Assembly: GCA_015698045.1 (NCBI GenBank) | Contig: BLAL01000049.1 | Location: 248,001-312,000, forward strand | DNA length: 64,000 bases | DNA from: Rhizophagus clarus | Lineage: Eukaryota > Glomeromycota > Glomeromycetes > Glomerales > Glomeraceae | Direction of reading: 5' to 3' | Shown: positions 21,528 to 34,165 of the stretch, piece by piece | Position numbering within the stretch: position 1 is the stretch's first letter | Layout: the number at the start of each line of letters is the position of its first letter | Translations under genes and position numbers: made by a program | Notes under the pieces: generated by a model | The model's database searches: none | What the model was told of the DNA's origin: nothing | The model's input: the letters and a program-made list of their open reading frames with translations, nothing else

Positions 21528-22379
21528 GTTCGTATGGGATTCTTTGATAGAAAATTTTTTTTAAGAGATTTTCTTAGAGTTCGTGTGAGAAGAGTTCGTA
21601 TGGGATATTTTAATAAAGATTTTCCAAGTGTGATTCATATGGTAAAGGTTCGTATGGGATATCTTTGGTAGAAAATTTTTTTGAGAATTCCTAAGAGTTT
21701 ATATGGGAAGGGTTTGTATGGAATATCTGATAGGAGGGATTCTTTGATAGAAAATTTTTTTGAGAGAGATTTCCTAAGAGTTCATATGGAATATTTTGGT
21801 AGAGATTCCTTTTTTGTGAAATTTTTTAGGGTTCGTATGAATATTTTTGATAGAAAATTTTTTTTTTTGAGATATCTTTTTGAGATATCCCAAAATTTGT
21901 GTAGAAAATGATTTTTTTTTTTTGAATTTTCTAAGATTCAGAGATTTTTTTTTTTGAGGTTTTCTAAGAGTTTGTATGAGATATTTTTAATAGAGAATTT
22001 TTTTAGATTTCGTAACATTTTTTAAAAAAAATACACTTTTTATTAAATTATAATATTAACTTTACCTTTTTTTAATATTACTAATGTTATTCTTTTTTCT
22101 ATATTTTACTAAAAACTCTTCATAATACTAACTTTTTGTATTTGTGTATTTTATTATAATTATTACTAACTTTTTATATTTACGCTTTACTATTTATTTA
22201 TTAAATATTACTAACTTTATCAGTCATATACTAACATATTATTATAATGAATGTTTTTATTTTAAATATTTATTAATATAAATAAAGATACTATGTATTT
22301 TATTTGTAATTCTAAATATTATGTGCTATAATAAATTTTATTATTCGTTATATGATTTTACAAAAATTGGTCTTTCAAC

Positions 22380-22680
22380 CATCAATTGACCATAAATTGA
22401 CCATAAATTGACTATAATTTGACCATAATTTGACCATCAATCGACTATTAATCGACCATAATTTAACCATAATTTGACCATAATTTGACCATAATTTGAC
22501 CATAATTTGACCATAATTTGACCATAATTTGACCATAATTTAACCATAATTTAACCATAATTTAACCATAATTTAATCATAATTTAACCATAATTTGACC
22601 ATAATTTAACCATAATTTGACCATAATTTAACCATAATTTGACCATAATTTGACCATAATTTGACCATCAATCGACTATT
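22380..22680. repeat. 11 bp tandem repeat GACCATAATTT
   Basis: About 27 copies of GACCATAATTT with AACCATAATTT variants. A second array of the same unit lies at about 23,915-24,245 as part of the larger duplication. The flank continues into CAATCGACTATTATTGATC-like words related to the element's subterminal repeats, so the array may have grown from one of them. Confidence 0.95.
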
Positions 22681-22855
22681 ATTGATCTTTCAATCGGCAA
22701 CCCGATTTGGTGCTGATTTTCGATATCATCTGGCATTAATCAGGTAGTACGATTTATTGCCGATTGAATATCGATTCATTTGACTATTCATCAATCCTGA
22801 TAGCTGATTGATAACCGATTGATAGCTGATTTGACATCATTCGACCTGTACACGA

Positions 22856-23097
22856 TTAAGAAAAATTTGAGCGAACTTTTCTTAAACTTGTATTACAATT
22901 GTATAACATGATCACAATTAAGAAAAATTCGAGCGAACTTTTCTTAAACTTGTATTACAAATGTAACATGATCACGATTAAGAAAAATTCGAATGAACTT
23001 TTCTTAAATTTGTATTACAATTGTAACATGATCACAATTAAGAAAAGTTTGAGCAAACTTTTCTTAAACTTGTATTACAAATGTAATATTAATTACG
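22856..23097. repeat. Four tandem copies of a 60 bp palindromic unit
   Basis: Each unit contains TTAAGAAAAATTCGAGCGAA and CTTTTCTTAA, arms that pair as a hairpin, followed by ACTTGTATTACAAWTGTAAC and ATGATCAC. Copies start at about 22,854, 22,915, 22,975 and 23,035. Confidence 0.92.
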
Positions 23098-23319
23098 ATT
23101 AATCGCAACATATTCGAGTAATATACATATAATACTAAATTTTATTAATAAAATTTTACAATATTATATCACATGACACATGTAATATACAAATAGAAGT
23201 TTTTAAAAAAATTAGGTATCCAAAAGTCCAAGGTAAATTTTAATACAAATTTAAAAGATCACTATATATATAACTATATGAGATGAAAAATTACAACATA
23301 GTTTTTCAATTTATCTATT

Positions 23320-23500
23320 ATTAACCAATCAAAATTCAGTCTGATCTTTATCACGTGACCTGATCTTAACATGCATATAAATAACTAAACGCGACTCTGT
23401 TTATTTTTTAAAAAATATACACTCTTTTTTTTCTGTTTTCTTACACTCTTTCTTTTCTATTTTCTTCTTACTCTTCTTACATTTTACAGGTATATTAATT
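23320..23500 (+). promoter_or_regulatory. Promoter-like region before a branch-motif array
   Basis: CAATCAAAATTCAGTCTGAT, then ATCACGTGACC (about 23,349) and ATGCATATAAATAAC (about 23,370) precede a T/C-rich leader. The same order with related bases stands at 38,455-38,510. Confidence 0.45.
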
Positions 23501-23890
23501 ATTATATTTTTGTCATTAAATTTATTGTACTGATTACTAACTATATTTTATTTTATAATATTAACTTTACCTTTTTTTAATGTTATTCTTTTTTTTAATA
23601 TTACTAATGTTATTTTTTTTTTTTATATTTTACTAACATCATCACGTATTTTTTTCTTTTTTTTTTATAAATTTTATCAAACTCTTCATAATACTAACTT
23701 TTTATATTTGTGTAATTATTACTAACTTTTTATATTTACGCTTTACTATTTATTAAATATTACTAACTTTATCAGTCATATACTATGATGAATGTTTATA
23801 TTTTAAATACTTATTAATATAAATAAAGATACTATGTATTTTATTTGTAATTCTAAATATTATGTACTATAATAAATTTTATTATTCGTT
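23500..23890 (+). repeat. Tandem TACTAAC-containing AT-rich array
   Basis: Repeated TTACTAAC followed by T-rich text (for example near 23,535, 23,630, 23,690, 23,720 and 23,760) resembles the branch-acceptor half of the intron-exon units without clear exons. A homologous copy is at about 22,030-22,330. Confidence 0.6.
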
Positions 23891-23914
23891 ATATGATTCT
23901 ACAAAAATTGGTCA

Positions 23915-24245
23915 GTCGACCATAATTTGACCATAATTTGACCATAATTTGACCATAATTTGATCATAATTTGACTATAATTCGACCATAATTCGACCAT
24001 AATTCGATCATAATTTGACCATAATTTGACCATAATTCGACCATAATTCGACCATAATTTGACCATAATTCGACTATAATTTGACCATAATTTGACCATA
24101 ATTTGACCATAATTTGACCATAATTTGACCATAATTTGACCATAATTTGACCATAATTTGACCATAATTTGACCATAATTCGACCATAATTGACCATAAT
24201 TCGACTATCAATCAACCATCAATCAACCATCAATCGACCATCAAT
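23915..24245. repeat. 11 bp tandem repeat GACCATAATTT, second array
   Basis: About 29 copies of GACCATAATTT or GACCATAATTC. Open frames across it (KLWSNYGQIMV periodic text) are artefacts. Confidence 0.95.
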
Positions 24246-24566
24246 CGGCATGCCGATTTGGTGCCAATTTTTGACATAATCCAGCATCAATCGGGTAGTA
24301 CGATTTATTGCCAATTGAATATCAATTTGTTTGACCGTTCATCAATCCTGATGGCCGATTAATAGCCGATTGATAGCTGATTTGACATCATTCGACTTGT
24401 GTTAAAAAATGTATTTGCATCTTGTAAAGAGAACTCAAAGAGCTTTACAGAAAATTTGCAAGTGTGAAATAATTTTATTAAATTCACTGACTGTTAAGAC
24501 ATTCTAATAGATATTTATCTATTAATTTAATTTTTAAGTTTAGTTAAATAAAAAATATATATAATA

Positions 24567-24859
24567 GAACCCCAGACATTACTGATATAACTCATAATTA
24601 TGAAAAACAGCAAATTAATGTGAAATTTAGAAGTTAAAAAACATGTTTTTTGCAAATTTCTCGTCAACTAATGATCCAAATTGGATGAACATTTTTTAAA
24701 AATGTAGCTCTCAATAAGATCTACAAAATAAAAAAAGTTTATCCAAATTGGTTAAATAGATGACAAGATATCCTTAAAAACTAAAAGAGCAAATTGGCTT
24801 AATTTTGAGAAAAATGGGTAAAAAAAAAATGTGTTATTTTAGTAATATCCAGGTCCTTG
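24567..24859. mobile_element. 293 bp MITE-like element
   Basis: The left end GAACCCCAGACATTACTGAT and the inverted right end (read as CAAGGACCTGGATATTACTA) share CAGACATTACT/TGGATATTACT. TA flanks both sides, and TATAA surrounds it. It has no coding capacity. It could be a mariner-type MITE. Confidence 0.5.
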
Positions 24860-24912
24860 TATAATATATAAATTTCAAATACTTACAGTTTGTAAAAGCT
24901 GAGGTTTGATAT

Positions 24913-27900
24913 CATTAGTCGAAAAAGAAATATTCGACCTTAATGAAATTCGGCCTATATTCAGACTAAAATTAAAAAAATTCGACTTCAATTAGTAATG
25001 ATCAACAACTAGACATATATTCAGGATTGTTGAATCATGGTCGAATGGTATTTTAAGTATCACGCGTATCACGTATTAATTGAGCATTACGCGTATCATT
25101 TCAGTTGCAGTGGTTCAATTAAAAGTTTAAATTTAAAAATTTAAACTTTCAGTTAAAACACCCCTTTACCCTTTCTTTTCCTTTTTATCCTCCACTTTTT
25201 CTTCTTTTCCTTCTTCATTTTTGTTCTTCCCTACCATAAATAAAGAGTTTTCTTTTTTAGACACTTACTTCGGCTTTAGACGCATGGAATTCAGAGGAGG
25301 GAGGGTTTTTTTTTTAACAAAATGTTTTGTTCTTTACATTACTCAAACGTGTATACTTGGTTATCAAAATTCATATGCAAAAAAATGGGAAATTTTTTTT
25401 AAACAATTTTTGTTAAAAAACAATTAGTTTTTTTAGAAAAATTTCGCGAATTTTTCTTATAGTCATTAAATAATTAACTAAATTTTCTAAGGAAAATTGT
25501 CATTTCAAAGGTAATTAATTATTAACTTCAAAATTTTTATATCTTTAAACGAAACATTTACTGAAATTTCGTTTTATTCTTTAGGTCAGTTTTTCAGATA
25601 TTTGGGCATGTGAAAATTTGGTATTTTTTGACGAAAACATTCACTAATGTTTCGTTTTCCTCTTTTTAAACGGCTAGTTCAGGTAGATTACGAAATATTT
25701 TTTTTTTGATTTTTTTATTTTAACAAATAATAATTAATAATTTCATTTTTTATTCCTTTTTAGACAGCTTTTTGGAGTCTTGACGTGTGGATTTTGAAGA
25801 GAAAGGCTATTTCCTTTTAAAAGTATTCATTTAACAAAATGTTTCATTAACGTTTTACTTTTCACTTTTCTTTATTAGATGGCCAGACCTTTGAACATGT
25901 GGAATTTCAAATCTAAATCTTGTTTGATTAAAAAGTCCAATTGATCGATCAATCATATTTGAATATTTCGTGAGTTTATAATTATAAATAATAACAAAAT
26001 ACAGTATATTACTATATTTTCATTTCTTTTTTTGACAAAGGAATCAGAAATTTTTTGACTTTAAATAATATTTGGACGTGTGAAAATTTGGTAAGCAATT
26101 TATTTTTCTATAAATTTATTATTTTTTTTTTAATGAACGGTTATTTATAGTTCGTTTCTTTTCTTTTTAGATGATAATTTTGAAAAGAAACTAAGTTTTA
26201 TATGTATCACAAACTTAATTTTTTTTAATTTCTTTAAAAAAGGAACAGTTTCACTAATTGTTCCTATATTTTTTCCAGGTTTTGAGGTTTCGGTTGGGAT
26301 TCTGGCGAGAAACTAAATTTCGTATGTATCGCGAACTTAGTTTTTTTTATTTATTTTTTTTTTAATTAAGGAAAGTTTATTAATGTTTCTCAGTTTTTTT
26401 GTAGAACTTTGGCAGATCTAGACCACTTATAGAACTCAAATGTTTAACGAAACATTTTGTTTTTTTTTCTCTTTATTTTTAGTAATTCCTTCAGTCTTTT
26501 TAGACATGAAATTTTGGTAGGTAGGCCTTTTTCATTTATTTTTTTTTTTCTTTAATTATTTTATTTTTAACAAACAGTTTTAAATAATTCGTTTTCTTTC
26601 TTTTTTTTAGGTGATTCAAATACATCTACTTATCGTGCCAAGGAAAAAGAAAAATGCAGGGGTTGCATATGGTTGGTCTTTCAGGATCTTTGGGCAGATG
26701 AGAATTTAGTGTTATTTTTTTAATTTTTTGATGAAATACTTAATAACGTTTCAATTTTCTTTTTTTTAGGCGACCTAAATTGAAAATAAAATAAATGAAA
26801 GAATTGGGTAAAAAGTGGGAGATGAAGTTAGCGAAGAAGTCGGCAAAGGAGCAAACGAAAAATTAAAGTGAGTGAAGAAGTGAACAGAGACATGAGTGAG
26901 AAAGTGGGCTTAATTATTATAACGAAATTATTACTAACATTTCGTTTTTTTCTTTAGTTTAATTTTTTAGATGCGTGAGATTTTGGTAAGTAGAAAAGGA
27001 TTTTTATTACATTATTCAATTTAATGAAACAGCCACACTTTTTAGATGAGTTCTTTGGATAATTTTGGCTCAATGACTTTCTATATGTGGGAATTCAGAA
27101 AGTGGGATGTTTTTTTTAATTACCTTATTCTGATCTCACAAAGTATTTACTAATTTCTTTCTATTATTTAGACGGTTAGTTTTAGCTCTTTGGGTGCGTG
27201 AGAGATTCGGTGAACGGAATATCCTCTCTTTTTTCAAATATTGATCTTTGGACAAATAAAAGTTTTGGTGGGTTGAAACTTTTATTTCTTTTTCTTTTTT
27301 AACGTCAGGTTTCTTTTAATACATTTTCTTTAACGAACTGTTACTAACAGTTCATATTTCTTTTTTTTAGTCTGGTTTTCATAGTCACTTTGGCGGGAAT
27401 TTTTGAATTTTCAGGTAACTTTTCGAAAAATTCAATTCAAAAATTTAAGAACAATATTAACGTTAACATTTTTTTACGACTTTTTTTTATAGGAATCCCA
27501 ATTTGGGACCAGGTAAAAGTTTCGAATTTTGAAATTTTTGAAACTTCAAAAAAAAGTTTTTTTTAACATTTTTTTCTTTCTTTTTTTTGTAGAAAAATTG
27601 GATACCAGATTTTCAGGCAGAGTTTAGAATAAAATTTCGAAGCTTTTAAAAAAAACTTTTTTTTTGTATAGAAATCAGATCTTCAATATATAGGTTTTGG
27701 AACAGTAACTATTTGAAACATATTATAGGAATCCGGCCAATTTTTGACTATATATAAAAAGTCAGTGAGTTTTCAATTCAAAAACTTAAAGAAAACCATT
27801 TTTATTAACGGTTTATCCTATTTATAGGCCCTGGTCCTTTCTCTTTTCACTTCAACCATCCTTTACTTTCTGACGAATGTTAAGCAAAACTTTTCTGGAC

Positions 27901-28405
27901 AGCAAGTTTTTCATGTATTTGAATGAGATTCGGTAAGTAATCAGTTTCTTTAAAAAATTTTTAAACTAGTGAACATTACTAAGCATTTAGTTTTTTTTTC
28001 CTTTTTTTAGGTGATTTTTGATGCAGTACGAAATAATTTTTAAGTTTCATAGACATTATTAAGGTAGAATTAAATAGATAGTATAATTTGTGATTCAATA
28101 TGATATCTAATAAATTATAAATAATATAAATTTAAAACCACGATTCAGTAAAAAATTGACTACCAATAGACTGTGATTCGTCTGTAATTTGTCTTAAAAA
28201 TTTAAGTCGAATAAATTACTAATGGTAGTACTAATAATAGTCGAATGTTAGTTGAATTTTGGTTGAATATTTTTTCTGAATGTTGGATGATTGGCACCCT
28301 AAATGCGCCAAAAAAATCGGCCTCAATTTGACATAGGTTAGATCGTCATTCGACCTATATTTGACCTGGTTAAATTTAGGCTGAATTGTCCTTTTTCGAC
28401 TAGTG
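24913..28405 (+). mobile_element. CACTA-type element with intron-exon array (element A)
   Basis: The ends are CATTAGTCGAAAAAGAAATA and the inverse TGTCCTTTTTCGACTAGTG. Flanking triplets are TAT and CAT, a worn 3 bp duplication. Subterminal zones carry many ATTCGACC/TATTCGGCC words, as expected for CACTA transposase binding. The right subterminal block (GATTGGCACCCTAAATGCGC, then CAAAAAAATCGGCC, GACATAGGTTAGATCGTCAT) is almost identical to that of element B. The 3,493 bp contain a promoter-like region and about 15 intron-exon units but no transposase. Confidence 0.85.
25055..28020 (+). other. Intron-exon array of element A
   Basis: ATCACGCGTATCACG boxes near 25,058 and a pyrimidine-rich leader precede acceptors near 25,259, 25,585, 25,763, 25,878, 26,170, 26,278, 26,403, 26,483, 26,609, 26,769, 26,957, 27,173, 27,370, 27,492, 27,591 and 28,010. 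CTAAT/CTAAC branch motifs flanked by AACGAAAC...GTTTCGTT arms precede many, for example near 25,645. Exons such as CTTCGGCTTTAGACGCATGG and TTTTAGCTCTTTGGGTGCGT match the early consensus. It is more decayed than the J and B arrays. Confidence 0.7.
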
Positions 28406-28516
28406 CATCTTTCTTATTGCTAATTCAGTAGGGTATTATAACGAAATACTTGTGAAGACTTTTGTAAGTCTCTGTAATATAACCATTTATTGCGCCATAA
28501 AATCGTATTGAGTCAA
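28406..28516. other. Spacer between the two tandem CACTA-type elements
   Basis: Only 111 bp separate the right end of element A from the left end of element B. No feature was seen in it. Confidence 0.8.
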
Positions 28517-28659
28517 CACTAGTCGAAAAAGGAATATTCAGCCTTAATGAAATTCGGCCTATATTCAACCAAAATTAAAATTATTCGACCACAATTAGTA
28601 ATGATCAATGATTATACATATATTCGACCTTTGTTGAATCATAGTCGAATCTAATATTA

Positions 28660-28960
28660 ATTGTGTGTCACGTGAACTTGCATCACGTGTCATGTAATCA
28701 AAGTTTAAAAAAAAGATCTTTATACTTTTTTTAAACTTTTAACAAAACTCTTTCCTTTTTTGCTTCGCCATTCCCTTTTTCCTTGCCCTCCTCTCTCTTT
28801 CGTTTTTCACATCCTTTTGTCCTTCCCTGTCCTTTATCTTTCCCCTTTCTTTCGTCTTTTCCCTTCCCTTCGTCTTTTCCTTTCCCTTTCCCTTTTCCCC
28901 TCTTTCTCTTTTCCCATTTCTCTCGATCTTCTGTTAAAAAAAAACCTTTACGAAACATCT
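28660..28960 (+). promoter_or_regulatory. Promoter-like region and leader of element B array
   Basis: GTGTCACGTGAACTTGCATC and ACGTGTCATG give two CACGTG-type boxes near 28,667-28,690. TTTATACTTTTTTTAAAC follows near 28,720, then a C/T-rich leader to about 28,930. The order matches element J (4,905-5,000). Confidence 0.5.
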
Positions 28961-30758
28961 GATTTTTACGTAGTTATTTCGGTCTTCTTAGACACGAAAC
29001 TTCAAGTAAGTTTTTCTTTTTTTCTCCCAATTACTTTTATTTAACAAACGGTTTCTAACAGTTCATTTTCTTTCTTTTTTTTAGGCGTTCTCTCAGATCT
29101 CTTCCTTGGAACTCGGTGGGGGAACTTATTTTTCTTTAATTTTTTAACAAACTTTGTTAATAGTTTGTTTTTTTTTTGTAGACAACTGGTTGGCTCTTCA
29201 GGATATCCAGACGTCTGTAACTTGTTGAGTCGTTTCTTTTTTTGTGGCTCTTTGACTCTTTGGAGCATTTCGGTGAAAGGGGAAGGGGGAGTAGTTTTTG
29301 TATTATTCGATTTAATGAAACGTCGCTTAACATTCGGTTTTCTTTCTTTTTTAGGCGACCGACCTTTGGACATGAATAGCTTCTTTTAATTACTCCTTAA
29401 CGAAACTTATGTTTCGTTTTTCATTCTTTTAGGAAACTGAACCTTACGTGGAATTTCGACGGTTAAGTTTGTTTTTTTTTAATCATTTTCTTTTTTTTTT
29501 TTCTAACGAAACTTACGGTTTGTCTTTCTTTCTATAGGAAACTGACCTCTAGACTTGGAATTTCGGTGAGATTCTTGTTTTTTTTAATTAATTTTTTTAG
29601 TTCCTTCTTTAATGGAACTATACTTAAATTCTTTTTTTTTTCTTTTTTTTAGGCGATTAGTTCTTCAGATTCTTGGCATATGAATAGAGAACACATAGGA
29701 TCTCAGTGAGGAATTGGACGGTGGAAATTCAGTAAGCAATCCGGTAGATAAACGTCCTTTTTTTGTTTCTTTTCGCAATGATTATTAACATTTCGTTATT
29801 ATTCTTTTTTAGATGACTGGTTTCTCGAACATTTGGATGCAGTATTCGGCAAAGTAAAAAAAAAAATAATTTTTTTTTTGTAATTTAACGAACATTGCTA
29901 ACGTTTGCTTTTTTTTTCTTTTTTTTTAGGCGGTTTTCAAGTTTCTCTTGGGATCGATTGGATATTGGTAAACGAAAGAAACAAATTTTTCTTTTCGCTT
30001 TTATTTTAACAAACTATTGCTAACAGTTCATTTTATTTTATTTCTTTTTTTTAGGCGATTCAGTGGTGATTATCTCGAAAGTTTGGACTTGGATTTTAGT
30101 AAGTAAAAAAGTGATTTTTTTTTTACTTTTATTTTAACGATCATTACTCATTGATCATTTTTTTTTAGATAATTTCTCAAGTCTCTGATGGAATTAAGGT
30201 TGCTTGCCGAAACCCATCTGGCCTAACGCGAAACGCCGAAACTCATACATAGTGCCGAAATGCCGAAATGCCGAAATGCCGAAACTGCCGAAACTGTTTC
30301 GGCATTTCGGCATTTCGGCAGTTTCGGCAGTTTCGGCATTTTGATATAGTTTCGGCATAAGTAATACTAATATTTTAATAGAGTTTCGGCATATTTTCGT
30401 CATGTTAATAGTATCTGACAGATAAAAATTTATTTTTTAAAATTTAAATTATTTATTGTATTTATTATACGTAATCCAATGATAAAAACTAGCAATTAAA
30501 TTCAAATTTATCACTAAAGAAATAAAATCCCAGTTAAAAAAGTTCACCATTTTATTTTTATTTTATTTAATTTTGATAAAAAAAAAAATATTGATACTTG
30601 TTCGCTACTATTTTAAAAAATAGTATCCAGGCTGTACGACGTGGATGTCAGTATCAATTCACAGCCCAAAAAAAATGTGAGTCTCCAGCCGATATTTGGT
30701 ACGGACTGGGCCTAGCTACTCACTATAAAATAATATAATAAAATTAATAAATTATCTT

Positions 30759-31138
30759 CAGTGACGATACGTAGGTAGGTTTCTTGCCCTTCTACGATCG
30801 TGTCGCGTATCTAAAATAAATTGGTTAATAATTCTATTTTTAACATATTTTAACATATTAAATATTATACATATGAACCTTCTTGCGATTGACCTCCAGA
30901 ATCTCGATCGATCTCTCCCGTATTCGTTATGAAATTCGTCATTTCTTCTTCTTCTTTCTTCCACCAAGTAATCGGTGTATTCATCGAACCATTGAATAGG
31001 ACGAGAGTGGCGACGAGGCTGGCGATGGGGCTGGCGATGAGAGTGACGATGGGGCTGGCGATGAGAGTGACGATGGGACTGGCGATGAGAGTGACGATTG
31101 GGCATATTTACAAAATTAAGATGTGAGGAAAAACGCAA
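30759..31138 (-). CDS. Small His/Arg-rich accessory protein of the hAT
   Basis: The most likely start is the methionine at 31,105 (MPNRHSHRQS...), although an in-frame ATG lies at 31,138. About 30 residues are built from repeats of HSHRQPHR, encoded by an 18 bp tandem DNA repeat. A unique part follows: IQWFDEYTDYLVEERRRRND and EFHNEYGRDRSRFWRSIARR. A probable intron (donor AAG-GTTCAT near 30,876, acceptor TTTTAG near 30,810) would end the protein in YATRS; without splicing the frame runs to 30,758. It lies downstream of the transposase in the same direction, inside the TIRs. I do not know its role; the basic, histidine-rich nature suggests nucleic-acid binding. Confidence 0.55.
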
Positions 31139-31783
31139 AAAGAATGAGATGAGTAAATCGTAAAATATCCTTTTATAAATAAAATTTGGACAATTCCTTT
31201 TTGTTCCCTTTCTTCAAAATACTGATTTATTAGTTTGCATCATTAAATTTAAATATCATCCTTAAAATAATAAATCTTTGTTTATTCTCTTTGTTCTTAA
31301 AAAAAAATCATTTTTTTTAAAAAAAAATCGGAATATTTTGTACATCCCTTAAAAAAAAATAAAAAAATCAGTGCATAATACATACAATGTGATTTGTATA
31401 AAAAAGTCATCTTGCATCGTTAAACAAATACCGATATAAAATTACTAATCATCATCCCTGTATGATAAAATTTAATTGTTAACTTCTTTCTCTTTCTTTA
31501 GAGCACACATTGAACACGAATCAACACAAATTTAACAAAATTTGGCTAAAACGAGCGAAATTTTACCAGAATTATCAGCACAAATCGAACACAAATTGAA
31601 CACAAATTGAACAAGATCGAAAGAGTTCGTTTGCATCACGTCGGTGTTGTTTAAATTTCGTCACACAAAAATTTTTTAATTTAAACTCTTAAATAAATCA
31701 ATATAATTATAAACTTATTTACAAATTTACTTTATTAATAAAAGAATTATTGTTATAATGATTTCCTAAAAATAAAGAAAAAA

Positions 31784-34165
31784 TTATTCTTCTTCATCTA
31801 CATCATCTACATCGATGAATTCATTCAATAAATCCTCTACATTATAATCAAAATTTCCTCCCCCATCGCTTTCTTGTTCGCTTTCTTGCTCATCATCATT
31901 GCCATCATCTGTATTAATTTTTTCGTATTCTTCTTCAGATTCATCTAAAATGTCGTCCGGGATCTCTCCAATTTCTTCAATTATTAATTTGTGTGACAAA
32001 TCAACAAATTTATCGATCCATACATGTTCTATTAGGACAACACAATTATCTGAAGGAACTGTAATTTGATTAGGTAAACTTTCATTTGATAAAACATCAC
32101 ATTCATCATCATCATCATTAGTTTCTGCCAGAGTCTCTGCAATTCGAATGTTCATTTCAGTTTCGCTAATACGAGTATCATTTTTTTCTATACCATAAAA
32201 ACCAAGCTCTTTCTTAGCATTGGACTTCCAATGCATGATCATTTTAGCCATGGATTCTAGTCGACTTATATTCAAATTTAAACGCCGATCATTAAATAGC
32301 CAGCCAAGTGTTGAGAATCCTCGTTCGCAACTTGCGGAATTTGGACAAATCGCTAATAGATGGCGAGCGACTCTTGGGAGGCTGTTCGGTCGAGGGTCAG
32401 TATCGATCAAATTCCACCAATTTAGAGGATCGTCTAGAGAACAAGATTCATCAAGATCAAAGGGTGGTTTATTATCACGGTAGTCCTTAATTTGCTCGCA
32501 TAGAGCCCTGGATTCTTTAAGATCAAATCCTAACCTTTTACCAATTGTAGTAGCGCACCTCACGATCCTTGAATAAGCTTTGGCTGTGAGAGGCTTACTC
32601 CTAAATCGGGGATCTAGGAAAAAGCAGGTTATATATTTGTCATCATCAAACTCTTTGAATCTTTCGTTCATCACGTTGAAACAATGGTTACGGAAGTTTT
32701 GATTAAATGATTTGGGTAATTGTTTCAAAACTGCTGATAGTCTTATCAAACTTAAAAAACAATCTCCAAGCGTCACTGATCTTGATTCTAAAGCCAAGAC
32801 GGCTTTTCTCAATGGATTTAAAACGAATGAAAGAATTTGTAAATCGGAAAAAAAATTTCGTGTTTGGATAACACGTTTGACCTTATCGTTCAACAAATTA
32901 CTTTCATTAGTAATAATTTGTTCTAGTACTGGTTCCAACCTAATTACCGAATCTACTGATTTGCTAGCCGTTGTCCATCGTGTCTTACAATATAACTTAA
33001 TGCCTCCTCCATGAATACTATTCTCTTTGATGAGTTGTGTGAGTTTGGCTCCAGCTTGATGGGAATTTTTAAAAAATGAAGCTAATGTATTAACTTTTCG
33101 TAATAAACGATCTCCAAAACTTTCTTTAAGTATATCACACGCGATAAGATTGACCGCATGTGCTATACATCGTACGTTTTCGATGTTAGGGTATTTCTCT
33201 TCAATAATTTTGCGTGCATTCCGAACGTTTGAGGCATTATCAGACACAATAGCCGATATTTTATTCGGGCCGATCCTTTCAATTATTTCTCCAATCACTT
33301 CGGCTACGTAATTACCTGTATGCGAATGTTCTGACAAATCTTGAAGTTTATACAAATACTCTTCTCTCGACGGAGTCATAATAACAAAATTCCATATAGA
33401 ACGATGAGTGGGGGACGTCCAACCATCGAACGCTAAATTATATTAATATTAATATTATTACTTAAAAACACATTAAGAATATTGTTTTAAAAAAGTATAA
33501 AAAAAGTATCAAAAACCTAAAGTCAAATTAGCTCCATTTTCAATGACGGATGTGACAGTTGAGTTCACCATTGATAATTCCCGCTCAAGTAACTGATCTG
33601 ACAAAAATTCTCTGGTTGGCAGCTCATACGAAGAATTAAGCTCCTTTACAAAGTTAATAAAAAAAGGGTGCTCGACTATCCGGAATGAAATACCACATGC
33701 AACGAAAAATTTAGCCAAGGCACGATTAATCCTAGTTACTCTACCATCAGGAATTTTTGTGGAATCATGGTAGTCTGTAATATTTAACTGATTACTCCCA
33801 ACAATTTTTCTTTTTTTATTAACTTTATCTTCACGCTCTAATATTTTATTCAAATATTTTCTAACAATGGGTCCTGGAGCTTCCGAGCAGTGGTTTGCAA
33901 AGTGCTCTTCAAGTTTTGATATATCACCTCGTGACCATGAAAAATTACAATATTTACAAGTGGCATGATATTTTCCTGAACCAACGAGATTTCCTCTAAT
34001 AGCATCCTCCCAGGTAGAGCTGGGAGGCCTACCACCTTTATTTTTATTTTTTTCTAAGTCTAAAGTGCTGGTCATATTGAAATGTGTATAAAGTTTTTTT
34101 ATTTTGTACGTGTTTAAGTAAAAAAAGTAATGCAAGGCAAACACGAAGTAATTTAAAAAATCCAT
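31784..34165 (-). CDS. hAT transposase with BED zinc finger (two exons)
   Basis: Exons are 34,165-33,517 and 33,432-31,784. The 84 bp intron has donor G-GTTTTT and acceptor TTTAG. The join reads NLTLAFDGWTSPTHRSIWNF, the standard hAT text. Counted from the second methionine (34,075, MTSTLDLEKNKNKGG), the preferred start because the first 30 residues are AT-driven, the protein is about 735 aa. The BED finger is WEDAIRGNLVGSGKYHATCK-YC...H-x4-C. Catalytic candidates are D in LAFDGW, D in AIVSDNASNVRNA and E in the C-terminal CERGFSTLGWLFNDRRLNLN dimerisation region. The RWTTASKS segment fits the family. A very acidic tail ends the protein. No stop or frameshift was seen. Confidence 0.95.

Larger units (their letters stand above)
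17373..24401. mobile_element. 7 kb CACTA-like TIR element, repeat-filled (element N)
   Basis: The left end is CACAGGTCGAATGGAGTCAA and the right end is the inverse, TTGACATCATTCGACTTGTG. Both are flanked by TTA (17,370-17,372 and 24,402-24,404), a 3 bp target duplication as in CACTA (EnSpm/CMC) transposons. Subterminal zones are rich in ATCAGTCAT, TGACTGATTGG, CCGATTGAT and CAATCGGC words. No transposase is present. A second right-end copy (TTTGACATCATTCGACCTGT) lies at about 22,830-22,849, so the right half (about 22,030-22,850) is duplicated at 23,540-24,401; two fused or nested copies are possible. Confidence 0.7.

Noticed and set aside
22849-22850. Treating 17,373-22,849 as the full element with its own target duplication
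   Set aside because: Only a 2 bp AC match flanks it, while TTA flanks the pair 17,373 / 24,401; I kept the longer reading and noted the inner end.
23899-24215. Long open frames with periodic KLWSNYGQIMV text
   Set aside because: They are forced by the 11 bp GACCATAATTT repeat, are open in more than one frame, and have no start context.
28731-29389. Lys/Glu/Gly-rich reverse frame and Phe/Leu-rich forward frames
   Set aside because: They arise from the C/T-rich leader and T-rich introns of the element B array.
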